This document shows positions 1 through 12,168 of a stretch of DNA of 64,000 bases, in pieces. Location of the stretch: the NCBI RefSeq assembly GCF_001540865.1, contig NC_033641.1, forward strand, positions 1,246,810 through 1,310,809, read 5' to 3'. Under the pieces are notes generated by a model that ran no database searches, had not been told where the DNA came from, and saw nothing but the letters and a program-made list of their open reading frames with translations. Made by a program: the position numbers and the translations under genes. Each line of letters starts with the position of its first letter. Positions within the stretch are counted from its first letter, which is position 1. Source of the DNA: Ananas comosus. Its lineage: Eukaryota; Streptophyta; Magnoliopsida; Poales; Bromeliaceae.

Positions 1-179
1 CATAGCATCATTCGAGTTCACAATTGACCCTAATTTCATATCATAACATAAAAAATGCAGAGTTAAAATCTAATCAACTACCAACACCATCATATTCAAA
101 ACAAAAATGAAACAAAGGAGAAAAGAAGTAGCACAAATTCTAATTCCAAAAGATCAAATTGAAATGAAGTGATCAAGAC

Positions 180-687
180 CTTCCAAACGGTCTGGCGTAT
201 ACCGGCACCATCCGGAACCCCCTGGCACGCCAATCTCCGCAGCTCCCCGAGATTCACCACCCTCTTCGACAACTGATCACCAACCAAAATCCAATTCCAT
301 CAGTAAAACCCCATTCCAAAACCAAAACCCTAATCACCCGGACAGATCGCGAGAGAGAGAGAGAGAGGGAGAGGGAGAAACCCTAACCATGAGCTTGAAC
401 TCGGCCAACAGGTGCGACTGGATCGACTCCTCCGCGCGCGACGCCCCGGAGGGGCTCGCCTCCTCCGCCGCCTCCGATTTCACACCCCGCGCCGGCTGAG
501 GCGGCGGCATCGACGATTCCGTCTGCGGCGGCGGCAGCGGAGGAGGAGCCCTAGGCGGCGACTCATACCGCGCCAGCGCCGGCGCCGGCTGCGCCGCCGC
601 CACCGCCGCGGCGGAGGGCGGCGGCGAGGACCAGAGGGGGTTGTTGAGCCACTCGGGGACGAGCTTCGTCCTCTTCCCCGCGCCCAT
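180..687 (-). CDS. TBC-domain Rab GTPase-activating protein (TBC1D13/Gyp1 type), 5' part
   Basis: This is the N-terminal part of a Rab-GAP, which speeds GTP hydrolysis by Rab GTPases in membrane traffic. Exon 1 is 687-388 (start ATG at 687) and exon 2 is 272-180; the gene continues beyond the left edge. Exon 1 encodes a conserved start (MGAGKRTKLVPEWLNNPLWS), then a long Pro/Ala-rich low-complexity stretch. Exon 2 encodes LSKRVVNLGELRRLACQGVP followed by DGAGIRQTVWK, the opening helix region of the TBC domain. The catalytic IxxDxxR and YxQ motifs would lie outside the window. Splicing at 388/272 keeps frame (phase 0), with donor gttagg and acceptor gatcag. The VPEWL..LWSS start and the LRELRRxAxxGxPD block fit the Arabidopsis At4g13730 group as I recall it. 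GC-rich exon 1 is typical of monocots. Identification is strong, the specific Rab target unknown. Confidence 0.88.
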
Positions 688-807
688 GGCGTTCCCGCGT
701 TTCCGCGTTCCCCCCCACCCCTCCCACCCAAACCCTACGTAACGGCGTTTCCCGTTTCCCCCTCGGAGGTGCTAATGATATAACGGTTTTTGTTTCAGTG
801 TGAACGG

Positions 808-863
<56 letters not shown>
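808..863. repeat. (GA)n microsatellite
   Basis: Nearly uninterrupted GA dinucleotide tract followed by a run of G. It lies about 120 bp upstream of the TBC gene start and on that gene's sense strand reads as a CT tract, a common feature of plant promoters and 5' leaders. Confidence 0.95.
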
Positions 864-870
<7 letters not shown>

Positions 871-1059
871 AGGAGGAAGAAGACGTGGCGTGTTGTTTCT
901 AGAAGGTGCGGGTGCGGAAGTTGTTCGCTCGGTTTCATCACATCCGTCCATCTACCATTCAACGGTTGAGATTGTTTGCAAGTCCTAGTAATTGCCATAA
1001 ATTTTTCCACAACTCCATTTTTGAAAATTTTGTTTTTTTTTGGGACTAAATCACATTTA

Positions 1060-1512
1060 GAGATGTCAACGGGTCGGGTTTAGATCAAATTTTTAAAAAT
1101 TCGAATCCGAATCCGAAAATCAAATTAAAATCTAAACTCGGATTCAAATCCGACGGATTTTAAAAATTCATACTCATATCCGTACCTGACCAAAAATCTG
1201 AAATCCGAACCTGTTCCTGAACTTGACAAATTTTAAAAATACATATCATTGGATGAAGATTTAAGGAATAAAAATTATTAAATATTTTATATATTATATA
1301 AATAAATAAAAATAAATTATGTATATATATAATTATTCGGGTTCGGGTTTGGGTTCGGATTGGATAAGTACAAAATCCATATCCGTATCCATATCCGTCG
1401 GATTTTTATTTTCTATACTCATAATCGAATCCATACCTGTTTAGCTCTGGTAAACACGCCCCGTTCGGATTCGGGTTCGGATATTATTTCGGGTATTCAT
1501 ATCCATTAACAT
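1060..1512. repeat. GGTTCGGAT-type inverted-repeat element, probably non-autonomous transposon
   Basis: The segment starts near tagagatgtcaacgggtcgg and ends near catatccattaacattccta, which are imperfect reverse complements. Inside, short motifs such as ggttcggat, aatccgaatccg and catatccgtatcc recur on both strands, so the whole segment is loosely self-complementary. No coding capacity is visible. Similar decayed sequence is seen at about 42860-43340. The transposon superfamily is not assignable by eye. Confidence 0.6.
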
Positions 1513-2036
1513 TCCTAATCACACATTGGTCCTCTAAGTAAAAATTTGGAAATTTTTAGTTTGAACTTCGTAAATAATAATTATAATAATTAAGTTTTAC
1601 AATCCAATTTATTTAATCAATTATTAAGATATACGCCCCATGAGAATAATGTGATATTTTTTTAATTATTATCACATCATGAATCCCAATAATGCTGTGT
1701 CGCTTTTAATATTACAACAAATAAACATTTGGGGACCAAGATGTCATGGAACTCATAGTTTTGGAACAAAAGTGTAATTTAATTGTAATTTTGTGAGAAA
1801 TGCTTAAGTCTGCAATCTTAGGGAGTTGTAACTAAGGATTTAATTGCCGTGGCAGGGTTCATATTGAAAACTTGCCGGCACAGTCGAATCATAAAAAATA
1901 CATATGTGCCGACAAATAATGGCATAAAATATTTTTTTCTTAGCAATAAATATTCTAACAATTTATTATAAATCTTTATCAATCTTTTGATTTTTTTTGA
2001 GAAAATTACTTATTGATTTAAAGAATAAAAAGTTTT

Positions 2037-2155
2037 AAGTTATGTCATCGGCACGGGGATCGGCACGGGGATCGTACCGTACCGATATTTTGTTGATACG
2101 ATATGACATGATGGATACAGCGTGTGCCAATAGACACTTAAATTTATATCGTATT
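2037..2155. repeat. GGCACGG-type short repeat, copy 1 (fragment)
   Basis: Contains tandem atcggcacgggg and gtaccgtaccgat motifs and ends near a 'gacacttaaat' boundary. The same vocabulary (ggcacgg, ccgtaccg, catttaaat) is found in the better preserved copy at 40063-40418 and a decayed one at 48870-48984. The rest of the spacer from 1515 to about 2500 is AT-rich with nothing else recognisable; 2500-2698 is CT-rich and probably the promoter and leader of the next gene. Confidence 0.5.
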
Positions 2156-2698
2156 AACATTAAGCCGAAGAAAGAAAATAAAAGTAGAAAGATAAAAATC
2201 GTTAAATATCTTTTCAACACTAAAAATTTATTCAATAAAAAAAAATTTTAAAATTAAAATACCATTCATTTACTCAAATAAAATAAATTAAAAAATTAGA
2301 TAGTAAAATTACAATTTTAAATGATTGTATATTCGACACAATACAGTTCTTAGTTTTAATATGTTCTACGCATTTTCATTCCCACCCCCCAAACAAAAAA
2401 AAAGGTGAAGGGTCTACTTAAAAAATCCCTATAGTTGAGGTACCTCGATACATTTTCACCAACAAAAGAGTGGACGCTTTAAATTTACCAAAATACCCTT
2501 CCTTTATATTTCTTTTTCATCCCCTCCCTCTCTTCTCCTTCGACCCTTATTAGACTCTCGCATACCCGCGATTGTTTCCTCGCTCGCTCCAAAACCCTAG
2601 CTCCACCGCTCCCTCCTCCTCCTCTCCTTCCTCTACCCCGTCGCGCTAGCTAGGGTTTCTTTGCCCTCTCCTCGGCGACGCCAAGGGAGCGAGGTGAG

Positions 2699-5600
2699 AT
2701 GTACGCCGATCAGATCGCGGCGGCGCGGAAGAGATCCATCAAGGATCGCCTCAACGGCGACCTCCCCGACGATTTCGCGCCGATCAGGCAAGGAGGCGTG
2801 AAAAGGTTCGATCTTTCGCCTTTTTGTCTTTATGTCTACTCCAATTTCGCTTTTAGGATCGGTTTTTTTTGGTTTGATTCGTTTCCGGATGCTTCTGGTT
2901 TGGTGATTTTTTTGGTTCAGTGAAGGAATCTAGGGCTTGGGATGGTTCGGGAATTGGGGTACATTTGATTTAATTTTAGAAACTCGAGTGTTTGGGTGTA
3001 GAAAAGTTAGGTTTTGCTCGTTTAGGACTCCTCACTGATGCAAAAAGAGTATGCTTTTCCAGATGCGCGTGATATACATATTTCTGCTCCGGATAGGGAA
3101 ATGAAGGTTTGGGATGGTTTTTGTTTGTTTAATCTCCTGCTGGAATAGGGAAATTAGGGCATATCTACTTTGGTTTAAGAAGTTTGGCGTTTTGATCTAC
3201 TTGGGTGTTTTGGGTGTCACAAAACTAGGTTTTGTTTAGTTAGGATTACTTAGTGATGCAAAAGACGTGTGATGGAGATTTTCTTTGTTGCAGTTTGCAA
3301 CAGAAGTTATGCAAGAGTACTTTTTGATCGATTAATTCACATCAATTCGGTTCTTAAGTCAGATATGTTCACTTTTGCTTCTGAGAAGAAATCAAGGGTT
3401 TTGAATGGTTACATGTTGTTTAATGTTGTAGTAGACCTTTATATTGTTTTAATTAGAGAAATTTGGCGTTTCTTATGTAAAGTAGGAATTAATGATTGCT
3501 CAGTGATGCAAAAGGCTCTGATGGGTAGTCCAAGAATGCTTTTTAATCTCTAGGAAAATTATAGTTACTGTACTCCAGGGGAGATGGGGGCTTTTGATAT
3601 TATCTTAATGATATGTGGGAACCAAAGTGCTTCTCTTTCTGTCATACTAGTTAATAACAAAGCATTGATGTGGGAAAATTCTTATTATTTTATCTTTTAA
3701 CCTTTCCTAGCAGCAATTTGAGGAATTTCACATTTGTCTGAGTTAAAATTATATGACTATTGGGTGATGATTGGTTGTGTGTTAGTGAGGATACGAGTGA
3801 TATAGAAGCATATGACATTGGTGTTTTTCTTTTCTTATAGTGCTTGCTGTCTGCGAGAATTGGATACTTTGGTTTTGATCGTCCCTTTAATATAGCTATT
3901 TTTTTAGTAGCTCAACTTCAAGGTGTGGATCAAATAGCTCTCTCAATGAGTTAATGGAGCAGTATCACTCTGATTATATCCTGTTCAAGACAGATTAATA
4001 AAGTACAGAGTGATCCTTATATTGACGCTACTAGTGCTTTAAATGATCGCAAGAGCAGCATGATAGACACTTACCAACACAAGTTTTTCAGGAGATCAGA
4101 TTTTAGGTTTCCTCTTCATTTTTGTGAGTTTTGTACCCTCTCTAAACCGAAGTATTTATACCCATTATGCTTTGGCTAATTCTGCCTTCCTATCATCCAT
4201 TACACTGTTGTTCCTAATAAGAAGGTTTGCCAAAATGTTATCTACATTTGGTACTTCTCCAGGACAACCCTTTTGATGATGTAAATTGTCAAAGTTGATC
4301 ACAAGAAATCATTGTTTTAATCATTAACATTTGAATTTTGAAGTTGATGAGAATCTCCGTGCCAGATAACGAGGCTAACAGCTAGTTAATGATCAGAAAT
4401 TGAAACGAAAATTGCACTTGTTGTGGGGATCATTGGATGATGATTGATAATCACACATGCATGGACCGCATTGTCTAGTGCATTCTTTGCTAGCTAACAT
4501 AAGTGGAGAGAGATTCGATGTTACTAGTCCCAAACCCTCGTAGACCCTGGACCCAAATTTCTGTTATGGTCTCCTCCGGGGAACTTTTGTAGCAATCATG
4601 TGTACTGTCTGGCGTAGAGTGAAGGGCGGGTTTCGCTGAACCTTGCATCAAGAAGGCTAGTTGTTGGCTAGAAGAATGTGCGGTTGTCTCTCATCGAAAG
4701 ATAGAGCTGGGGAGGTCAGTTTTCTCCCAGATTGAGTAGACATAGGGAGACTTACGAGATTAATCAGTACTCAACATGACCTGCTAATGGGTCAAGGAAT
4801 CTTTATTTAAACCTAATGTGCCGAGTCAATGAGTCGAATATGGTCAACGCACTAACAGGTAATGAGTTGACAGTCAAGTTGATCTAATCGACCTCACTTA
4901 CTGAGCTCCTTCAGTAAAGTTGAGATGGAAGGTATAGAGAGAGAAGAAGACTTTTAGCGATTGTCAAATGACTTCTAAGGTAAGCAAGAAGAATTGAAGC
5001 TAAGCACTAGGGGTTTTCAGAATAAGTTTATCTTTTACCAATTGCTTTTGGAATTCATCGACTATACCTTTTTGTACTCATCTCTGCTTGATAGTTTTCT
5101 ATTTGGTCACATTATTCATCATTTATTTCCCCTGGTACATTGCAACTGAGCATATTGCAAAGTTGCTAAATATATTGTAGGGGCTTCCTACACAAGCTTA
5201 ACTTATTTTATTGAACTACAGGCAACGCCAAAGTGATGACAAATGGAAGCACGACCTTTATCACGATGATGAAGAACCTCAAACCTCAAGTATATATCTG
5301 TATATCTTACTTTGTTTTCCTGTTGTATTGTCTCTTAGGATAAGGAAAAGCCTTCTTCTCTTTTTTCCTGTGTGGAGAGGGGAGGGGGGAGAGAATTTTA
5401 CAATAACATCTAATTTATATGCACTGTTCCGTTTAGAGTCCATTGGTCCGAGGGATCTAAGGCTGAAGCTTCAGAAGAAAGGCTCCCAACAATCATCTAT
5501 CAGCGTGAGGGATTCAGGGGTCCGAGATCTTCGTGAAAAGCTTTCTGGCATTATGCACTCACAGCCACCAAGTAGAGATATCCCTTCAAAAACCAAGTCA

Positions 5601-7437
5601 GAGCCAGAGGTTGCCAAGCTCTCGAGATATGAACCTCCTATAGATGCGCCTGCACCGGAAACTAAGAAGATCTCCAAACCAACTTCATCTAAGAAGACAT
5701 CTCAGCAGAAGGTTGTAATCTTATTTAAATAAGCAGTGAACAAATATATCATTGATATCTTCTTTTGGCAGATGTTTTTTTTTTCCTAAATTACTTTCTC
5801 ATGCGTGGTAGCACGTCCATATTAGCTCATGCATATCTTAATGTACTATCTATTGCAGAACGATCTATAATTTGAGATAATTGCGTGGATCTGGTCCACC
5901 TAGTTAGCAAGAAACAGCCGATGATTTTCAACACTATAGGCCTAAGAAACCTTAATGTAAGCCATTGAATGTGATGTACAACCTCCAAGTAATCTACATA
6001 TGAAAGATTATTAGTTTCAAAACTAGTTACCTAGGCAACAGGTAGTCTTGAAAACCAATGCTATTAGAAAAGCTAAAACCATGGTTTTTAGCATGTAAAT
6101 ATTTAAGTGTTGTAGATCACAAATTCATCGACGTACCTTATGATTGCATCTCAGGTGAGTGATCCATTGTCGATCAGGTCCAGGCCATAATTCATCCTAA
6201 ATAAAATCGACTCCCCACATTTTTTACCTTCAATTTCGTGTCTCTGGTGAACAGTCCATTGTGGTTGCTGCTGAAATATTTTTATAGAACTTAATATCTT
6301 TCTTCAACTGTGCAGCCTGAATCGTCAGTTGATGGTTTCCTGAGGTCCCTAGGCCTCGAGAAGTATTCCATAACTTTCCAAGTAGAGGAGGTCCGGCTTT
6401 TTGGTTTTAATATGCCTTCTGTTGCCATTTATCTATTTTTGTGTCTTTATTCATGTAACATGATGCCCCAGCAGGTCGACATGACGGCTCTGCTTCACAT
6501 GACAGATGAGGATCTCAAGGCTCTCGGAGTTCCGATGGTAATGCTGACACCTCTGAGAATTTCAGTTTGCTGTATTTACCAATATTTATCCTTGTAAAAT
6601 TGTCTATTACATATCTATATCTCATATATCTGAATTTTTATATGTACTCTTCGAGTTTGCAATCCTTTACAAAAATAAATCTTAAGCTGAAGGGTTATCT
6701 AATCTATCAGCAGAATTTGATTTTGTCTCAAGATGATGATTCATCCAATTCATGGGTTGATATTGGCTTTCCACTCTACATTCTTCTTTTTTTTTTTATA
6801 GCCGCACATTTTTGTAAGTCAGGATATTTATATGAGAAATTAAATTTTTGGAGGGCATACATGAAAATTCAGGCTCTTCACCAAAATATATTTGTATAGT
6901 TATGTTTTAGGGTTTATATGTAAATAACTCCAGTTTTGCTTTCCCCAGATGTTCCTTTTTCCCAAGTTCACGTGCATACAATGTATATATCAACTCTTCC
7001 TTGCTTGATTACTACACTTCCCCTGATATAGAATTGTGGAAATGTCCAAAACATGCTTTAAGATGACGTTCAAAATATATAACTCAATTCATTTATATGG
7101 CGAATTAGATATTGAAACCTTCAAAGAGACAAACTTTTTTTCTTTTCCTGTACATCGTTTTATTATGAAAACCGAGAACAACTCAGAACGATTTTTTTCC
7201 TGTGAAAAATCACTTTGTCCCCTCTTTACTGATGCAATAAGAAGACGTTGTTTATGAAATGTTGATTTTACTAAGCTTCTGGCCCAACCTCTTGTTCTAC
7301 ATTTTGTCAATTAGATTGTTAACTTCAAACCCTCACGTGATCGTTTGTTGCATCTATTGTTTACTTTCGTATTGTTTTTTTGGTGATTTCAGGGTCCGAG
7401 GAAGAAGATTCTTTTAGCCTTGGAATCCAAAGCGTAA
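2699..7437 (+). CDS. SAM (sterile alpha motif) domain protein
   Basis: Six exons give 210 residues: 2699-2805, 5222-5289, 5437-5711, 6316-6390, 6475-6537, 7393-7437 (stop TAA). All junctions keep frame and have GT-AG ends. The N-terminal 150 residues are polar and Lys/Ser/Pro-rich, beginning MYADQIAAARKRSIKDRLNG and including DLRLKLQKKG and VRDLREKLSG repeats of the type RDLR.KL. The last 60 residues form a SAM domain: VDGFLRSLGLEKYSITFQVE, then MTALLHMTDEDLKALGV and a final GPRKKILLAL helix. SAM domains mediate protein-protein or sometimes RNA binding; the partner here is unknown. The start codon is the first ATG after a CT-rich leader. Intron 1 is 2.4 kb. The C-terminal SAM position fits a small family of plant SAM proteins without assigned function. 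Confidence 0.88.
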
Positions 7438-8544
7438 GGACACGTTGAAACTCTGAAGTCTTATCTGCTACGATGACTTCTGATATCCTACTCTAACACT
7501 TCCCAAACTCAAAATTGGAGTCTAAATTTATGGATTGCTGTAAATCATTTTATTCGCGGTGAATGCCTGCGGAGGTTCTACGACTAAGTTACGATATGTT
7601 CTGCAAGTTCATGCTATTCTGCAAAGTTCAGAAACCCCATGGCCGGCGAAAAAAGGAAAAATAAAACTTGCTATGTATTTTACTATTCTGAACACCAGCT
7701 TCATGCTAATTTCTTTCCTTTTGCTCCTGTTTTTTTTTCCTCTTTTTTTTTTTTTTGGATTTGTAAATTTTATTTTCCTAAGGCTTGAATGCCCTCAATT
7801 CTACTGCTCATGTATAACTAATTGTTTACTAGTTTTTGTGCTTGCCCCTTTGTTTTTTTTTTTTTTTTTTCACTAAGAAGAGTGATAAATCTGTAGGTTA
7901 ATTTAGTGTTTTATTTGGTCCTCAAAACTATTGAATTTCGTATTTTGGACTGATGAATCTGTAGGTTAATTTAACTCTTAAGTGTTTTATTTGGTCCTCA
8001 AACCATTAAATTTTGCGATTTTAACAATCTTGTACTAAGTCCTTTGTTTGGAGTGAAAATTATTAATGTTTGTGTCTATTTTATTTGTACTTTTGTTATG
8101 CAATGAATGTAGAATTGAACTAGAATACTTTTAGAAGCGCTAATCTTTTGGTGCTTTTAAATTTTTAGCCTTTGGATCTACTTCTTGATTACTAATAGTC
8201 TTTGGATCGAATACTGTTCAATCTCTTGGTATTTTTGAGAGTATTCTAGCTCAACTCATGAATGTATCAATATTTTGTGCGTTTCATATTTTTAATTTAG
8301 CAGTTTTCTTTCAAAGCAGTGAAGAGATTGTAATCTAATGATGTGTACAAATTCTGAATAAGCTTTTAAGATCATGTAATTTTGCCCTTTTTTGTCTACA
8401 GATTCTGAATAACTGAGATATGGGAAAGAGGAGGAAGCAGGTAAATCCCATGATCAACAGGTTCCTTGCTCTTCCGACGGGATGTGACAGAGATGAGTCA
8501 GAGTCGACAGGATGTGCTGCAGGATCGGCAGATTCGAAATTGTA

Positions 8545-8872
8545 TCGTGCACTGGGGTACCGTTTGGTACGGGTACAAGCAAGAACTAACTATTATAGAA
8601 ATAGATATAAGTATGGAGATAAGAAAAATAGCGTTTGGATGAAAATTGGGTTGTTTCTGGAGATAAGAAAAATATCGTTTGGATAGATAATATAGAATAA
8701 GAAAAATATTATATAGTTTTATATAGAAAATAGAGGTGTTGGTAGGGATAATTATAACCGGTTATTATAGGTAACCGAGAACTGCTATTCTTGGGTAAAA
8801 AATTAGCGTTTGGGTATAAAGGGAGGGATAAGGGCCTATCCCTATCCCCTAACCAAACACGGCCTGATCATG
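8545..8872. mobile_element. Fold-back element with GTTTGG-type ends (hAT-like MITE candidate)
   Basis: Begins around ggggtaccgtttggtacggg and ends around ctaaccaaacacggcct, giving inverted ends of the form (g)CCGTGTTTGGTTA. Interior is AT-rich, with repeated 'ggataagaaaaatatcgtttggat' type segments and no open frame. GTTTGG ends are usual in plant hAT-like MITEs, but a target duplication was not resolved. Confidence 0.5.
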
Positions 8873-8943
8873 AATGTATAAATATATTTTACACGTCAAA
8901 TTTTTAAAATACTATTATAAAATTTTAAACTCTTACAAGTTTT

Positions 8944-9206
8944 TATATGGGTTCGGCTACTATACTCTTATGAATATAGTTATTTTTGTACTTACAAGTT
9001 TTTTATTGTTAAATCTACTTCTTTGATCATTTTCATCCGTTAGATCATACTATTTATCCAATCATCCACTCAACCCTAGGAGACTACTTTTAATCTAATC
9101 AGGAACCACTATCATCCTAACCGCACATCTTTTCGTCCAATGATTGAAAACTTATGAGTACAAAGGGGACTATGCTCATAAGAGTATAGTAGCCCTAGCT
9201 ATTTTT
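8944..9206. mobile_element. Fold-back element (MITE), 'ggctactatactcttatga' family
   Basis: Left end gggttcggctactatact and right end agtatagtagccctagct are inverted repeats continuing inward as cttatga/tcataag. Interior contains 'ccgttagatcatactattt...aatcatccactcaaccctagg', the complement of motifs found in the elements at 27.1 and 50.0 kb (gaacggatgaaaat, gggtggttggttgaat). It is therefore a relative of the family that sits in TA tracts near 26-29 kb. No coding capacity. Confidence 0.75.
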
Positions 9207-10098
9207 ATATATATACTTTTAATATAGCGTAGATCGCCTCTTATAAGATTATGTTTTAATTTTATAATATCAATTTTTTTAAAAAAAATTTAGTATATTT
9301 GATGTACCAAATACCAATACACTGAATTGAAGATAAATGGTGGGGGAGAAATGTTCTGTGAATATGGTGTAAAAGTAAATTTTATGAACTGTAGTTTTAA
9401 ATTTCATTATAAAAATTTAAATTCTGTAATTTTCTATACATAATCTTTCTATATAATTTAAAATATATAATATAAAATTAAAATTTAATTTTATAATATT
9501 TATTTATTTAAATAAATTGTACAGTAAATAATAATAAAAAAGAGATTCATAAAAAATGAGTCAACCCCCTAAAAAAAAAGCCCAGCAAACTTTTATTATG
9601 AGCATGTTTGGCCAAAGTGAAAAAAGTTATTTTTACAAAAATAATTTTTTATTTTGATTGTTTGATTGACCATAAACTGAAAATTTTTTTAATTAATTAT
9701 CTATGCTAAGAATTGCCCCTTTAACTAAAGACCCATGTAAAACTAAAAATTAATATTGTCAAAGTAAAAAAAAAAAATCAAATAATGATGAGATATATAA
9801 TATATTATGTCAACTTTAACCAATATCAATTCCCACATAAAAATAAAAATTTCTCAAACTCTCTGATTAATGATTACTTTGTGGGAGGAGCAAAACTTAC
9901 TCTAAAAGCAATCCCCTTTTAAAAGCAGCACCACTCCATGCTTTTATCACAATTGTGTTTGCTTTTTATACTTTTCCATGCTTTTTCACCCCACAAAAGC
10001 AACACAACAAATAATAATTCACATAAAGGAAAATTAGACCATGTGCTTAGAACTTTAGTAGCCCTCTAGGCTAAGAAAAATAAACACAAAATGGAAAG

Positions 10099-10604
10099 TG
10101 TTAGGATTCCTCCATATTAAAATTTATCTAAAATATTTTTAGTCCACGTATAATAAGAAATAAATACTAAAGGTAAATTCTAATCTGTTTAAATCTTTAT
10201 TCGTGTGGGATTCAATTAGAAAAGAATTAGCATTAACGTCTTTCATATGGTCTATAAATATATGAGGGATTGATCATAAATAATATATAAAAAAAAAGAA
10301 TAATCTCTCCACCGAAATTCTCTCTCTCTTGGGTTTACTCCAAGGCACCATCAGAAACCCTACAGATTTGGACGGTATGCTGCGATCGACTTTAGTAGCC
10401 GAATTGCGACAAGAAAGAACAATTCTAAAGACGAATTAACATGAGATCGAGACAGATTTTAGGCGGATCAAGAAGTTTATAAAACAAGACGATATCAGAC
10501 TTTGGTAATTACAACGTTAATTCAACACCAAAAAAAGTACGTAAAAATTTATGTAACTTTTCATCTTGATTTGGCCATTAATTTTTCAACAATGGTATCA
10601 GAGC
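10099..10604 (+). mobile_element. Copia-type 5' LTR plus primer-binding site
   Basis: A 493-bp segment from TGTTAGGATTCC to TTCAACA (10099-10591) has the TG...CA ends of an LTR. It is followed two bases later by TGGTATCAGAGC at 10593-10604, the standard primer-binding site complementary to initiator tRNA-Met in plant Ty1/copia elements. Inside, ctataaatatatgaggg near 10251 is a plausible TATA region. Only about 20 bp of leader follow before the sequence becomes unrelated, and no gag or pol frame is present, so the element is truncated. Confidence 0.8.
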
Positions 10605-10739
10605 CTTCTAGATCTTGTTTTCGCTCGATGATCAGTATTTCATATCGAATATTTCTTTTAATCGCTTAAGGGCAATAATTTTGGCATTGATTTGTATAAA
10701 GAAAATTAACTTTACTGTCCCCATAGATTATGTGCATGT

Positions 10740-10790
10740 TTTTCTTCTTGATTTGGCCATTAATTTTCCAACAATAAGTGGCATAGAGTA
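10740..10790 (+). mobile_element. Second LTR 3' end fragment
   Basis: The sequence cttgatttggccattaatt followed by ttccaaca (10747-10773) repeats the last 27 bases of the LTR above with one change. It is followed by ataagtggcatagag, which resembles a decayed copy of the primer-binding site. The 140 bp between the two copies has no coding content. This suggests nested or rearranged insertions. Confidence 0.6.
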
Positions 10791-10849
10791 CGCGTCTTGT
10801 GCTTTCAAAAGCGCCAAGGCCTCTATACTTGTAAATTATTTTCGATAAT

Positions 10850-11080
10850 GGAACATGCGATTCGATGATCAATTCTGTTAAGCATGGTATACACTATTAG
10901 AACTATTTAAAAATTAAAATTTATAATTTTTCAATATTATTTATTAAGTGATCAAAGAATCTAAAAATAACTATTTTAATGGTTGATGTGACACGTTTGT
11001 AAGTTCAACAGTGTTGAACAATCCAAATTAGATAGAATTTTAACAAAAAATTTTACTTACTATCCAGAACAAGATAAATA
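10850..11080. mobile_element. Decayed fragment of the large fold-back element seen at 28.3 kb
   Basis: Shares an ordered series of blocks with 28440-28640: ttattaagtgatcaaagaatc, a 'ggttgatgtgacacgtttgtaagttcaacagtg' block and 'actatccagaacaagataaata' against 'actatctacaacaagatcaata'. Only one arm is present. Confidence 0.55.
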
Positions 11081-11174
11081 CCACCGATTTGAAATTTAAG
11101 TTTTTTATTATTATTTTTAATAAAAATTTTATTTTTAACTGTTCATTTAAGTTCAAAAACAACTATTAACTCCG

Positions 11175-11531
11175 TATATTTTTTTTTCTTTAGTTTTTTT
11201 TTAATTATTATTATTTTATATTATTTAACATGATATCAGAATTGAAGTTTTTGATTTTGAGCCTCATCAGCCTCCTTGCTTTATTTAATTTTCTGACATT
11301 TAATTATTTCATATTAATTCTATAAAAAATCTCGAGCTTAGACGTGAGAGAAAGTACTGCACATCCTACGTTCGAGTCCTCCTACATACTTCACTCTATT
11401 TATTTTCTCCTATTTAATTATTCCATATCTTAGGTATGTAAATGCCTCGAGTTTAAGCGACGCGAGAAGTGTTGAATATGTAATAATAAAAATAATTTGG
11501 ATAAATTACATGTTGGTCCTCAAACTATCAG
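11175..11531. repeat. Dispersed repeat R1, copy 1 (about 350 bp)
   Basis: Collinear with 14424-14784. Shared blocks include gtttttgattttgag, the tttatttaattttct block, the cgtgagagaa/cgtgagacag block, ctcctatttaatta, and the closing ataaattac(a)tgttggtcctcaaacta. Estimated identity is roughly 75-80 percent by eye. No reading frame. Its right end overlaps the start of the next fold-back element, and copy 2 also ends in the beginning of that element, so the two may form one composite unit. Confidence 0.7.
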
Positions 11532-11880
11532 GCGGGTGATACTGTGGTCCTCAAATATTAATTTGCCATAATTTTTGACTCAAACTTTCAGAACTGTTAC
11601 AATTATGACTCAAAATTTAATTTAGCTGACCAAATATTGATGCATCACTGATGCAAAAATAATATGTCATCTTAATTATCAGCGTATTATCAATTATAAT
11701 ACTATTACATCACTTTTATATTAATGATATATCAATATTTAATTAACTAAATTGAATTATAAAACTTGATTGTAATCATTCTGAAAGTTCGAGTCAAAAA
11801 CTATAATAAATTAAACTTTGAATATTAAAGTATCACATGTCTCATAATTTAAGAACCAAACGGGGACTTTAGCGTAATAG
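11503..11880. mobile_element. Fold-back element with about 120-bp terminal inverted repeats
   Basis: The left arm (ttggtcctcaaactatc, then 'ttttgactcaaactttcagaa') is the imperfect reverse complement of the right arm ('ttctgaaagttcgagtcaaaa', then aatttaagaaccaa). The central 130 bp is AT-rich and also partly self-complementary. No coding capacity. A single left end of this type remains at 14763-14800. Confidence 0.75.
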
Positions 11881-12168
11881 TTCTCAATCAATGCTCTATG
11901 ATAATTTAAGTTTTTGAAAAAAAAAAATTTAAGATTTTGGAGAGAAAGGATTGTTTTGTAATTTTCAATGGTTGGTGGGTATTTGAGCATTTGGCAATGT
12001 GACATTTGATGATTTGAACCGAATATGTGCTTTATTGGGTGCGATGAGACGCATCTTTATTATTCAAACAACAAAGGTCTATAATTGTACCATTTATGAA
12101 TTTAAATAATAACATTATACAGTTTTATTATTTTTATATTTAAATAATAGTTAAGTACTATTTTTTTA

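Noticed and set aside
412..783. Arg-rich open frame on the plus strand
   Set aside because: It is the complement of the Pro/Ala-rich first exon of the TBC gene. The GC-rich sequence lacks stops in several frames, and the protein has no recognisable domain.
5471..5677. Minus-strand frame inside the SAM gene
   Set aside because: Antisense of exon 3; the sense exon has matching splice sites and conserved neighbours.
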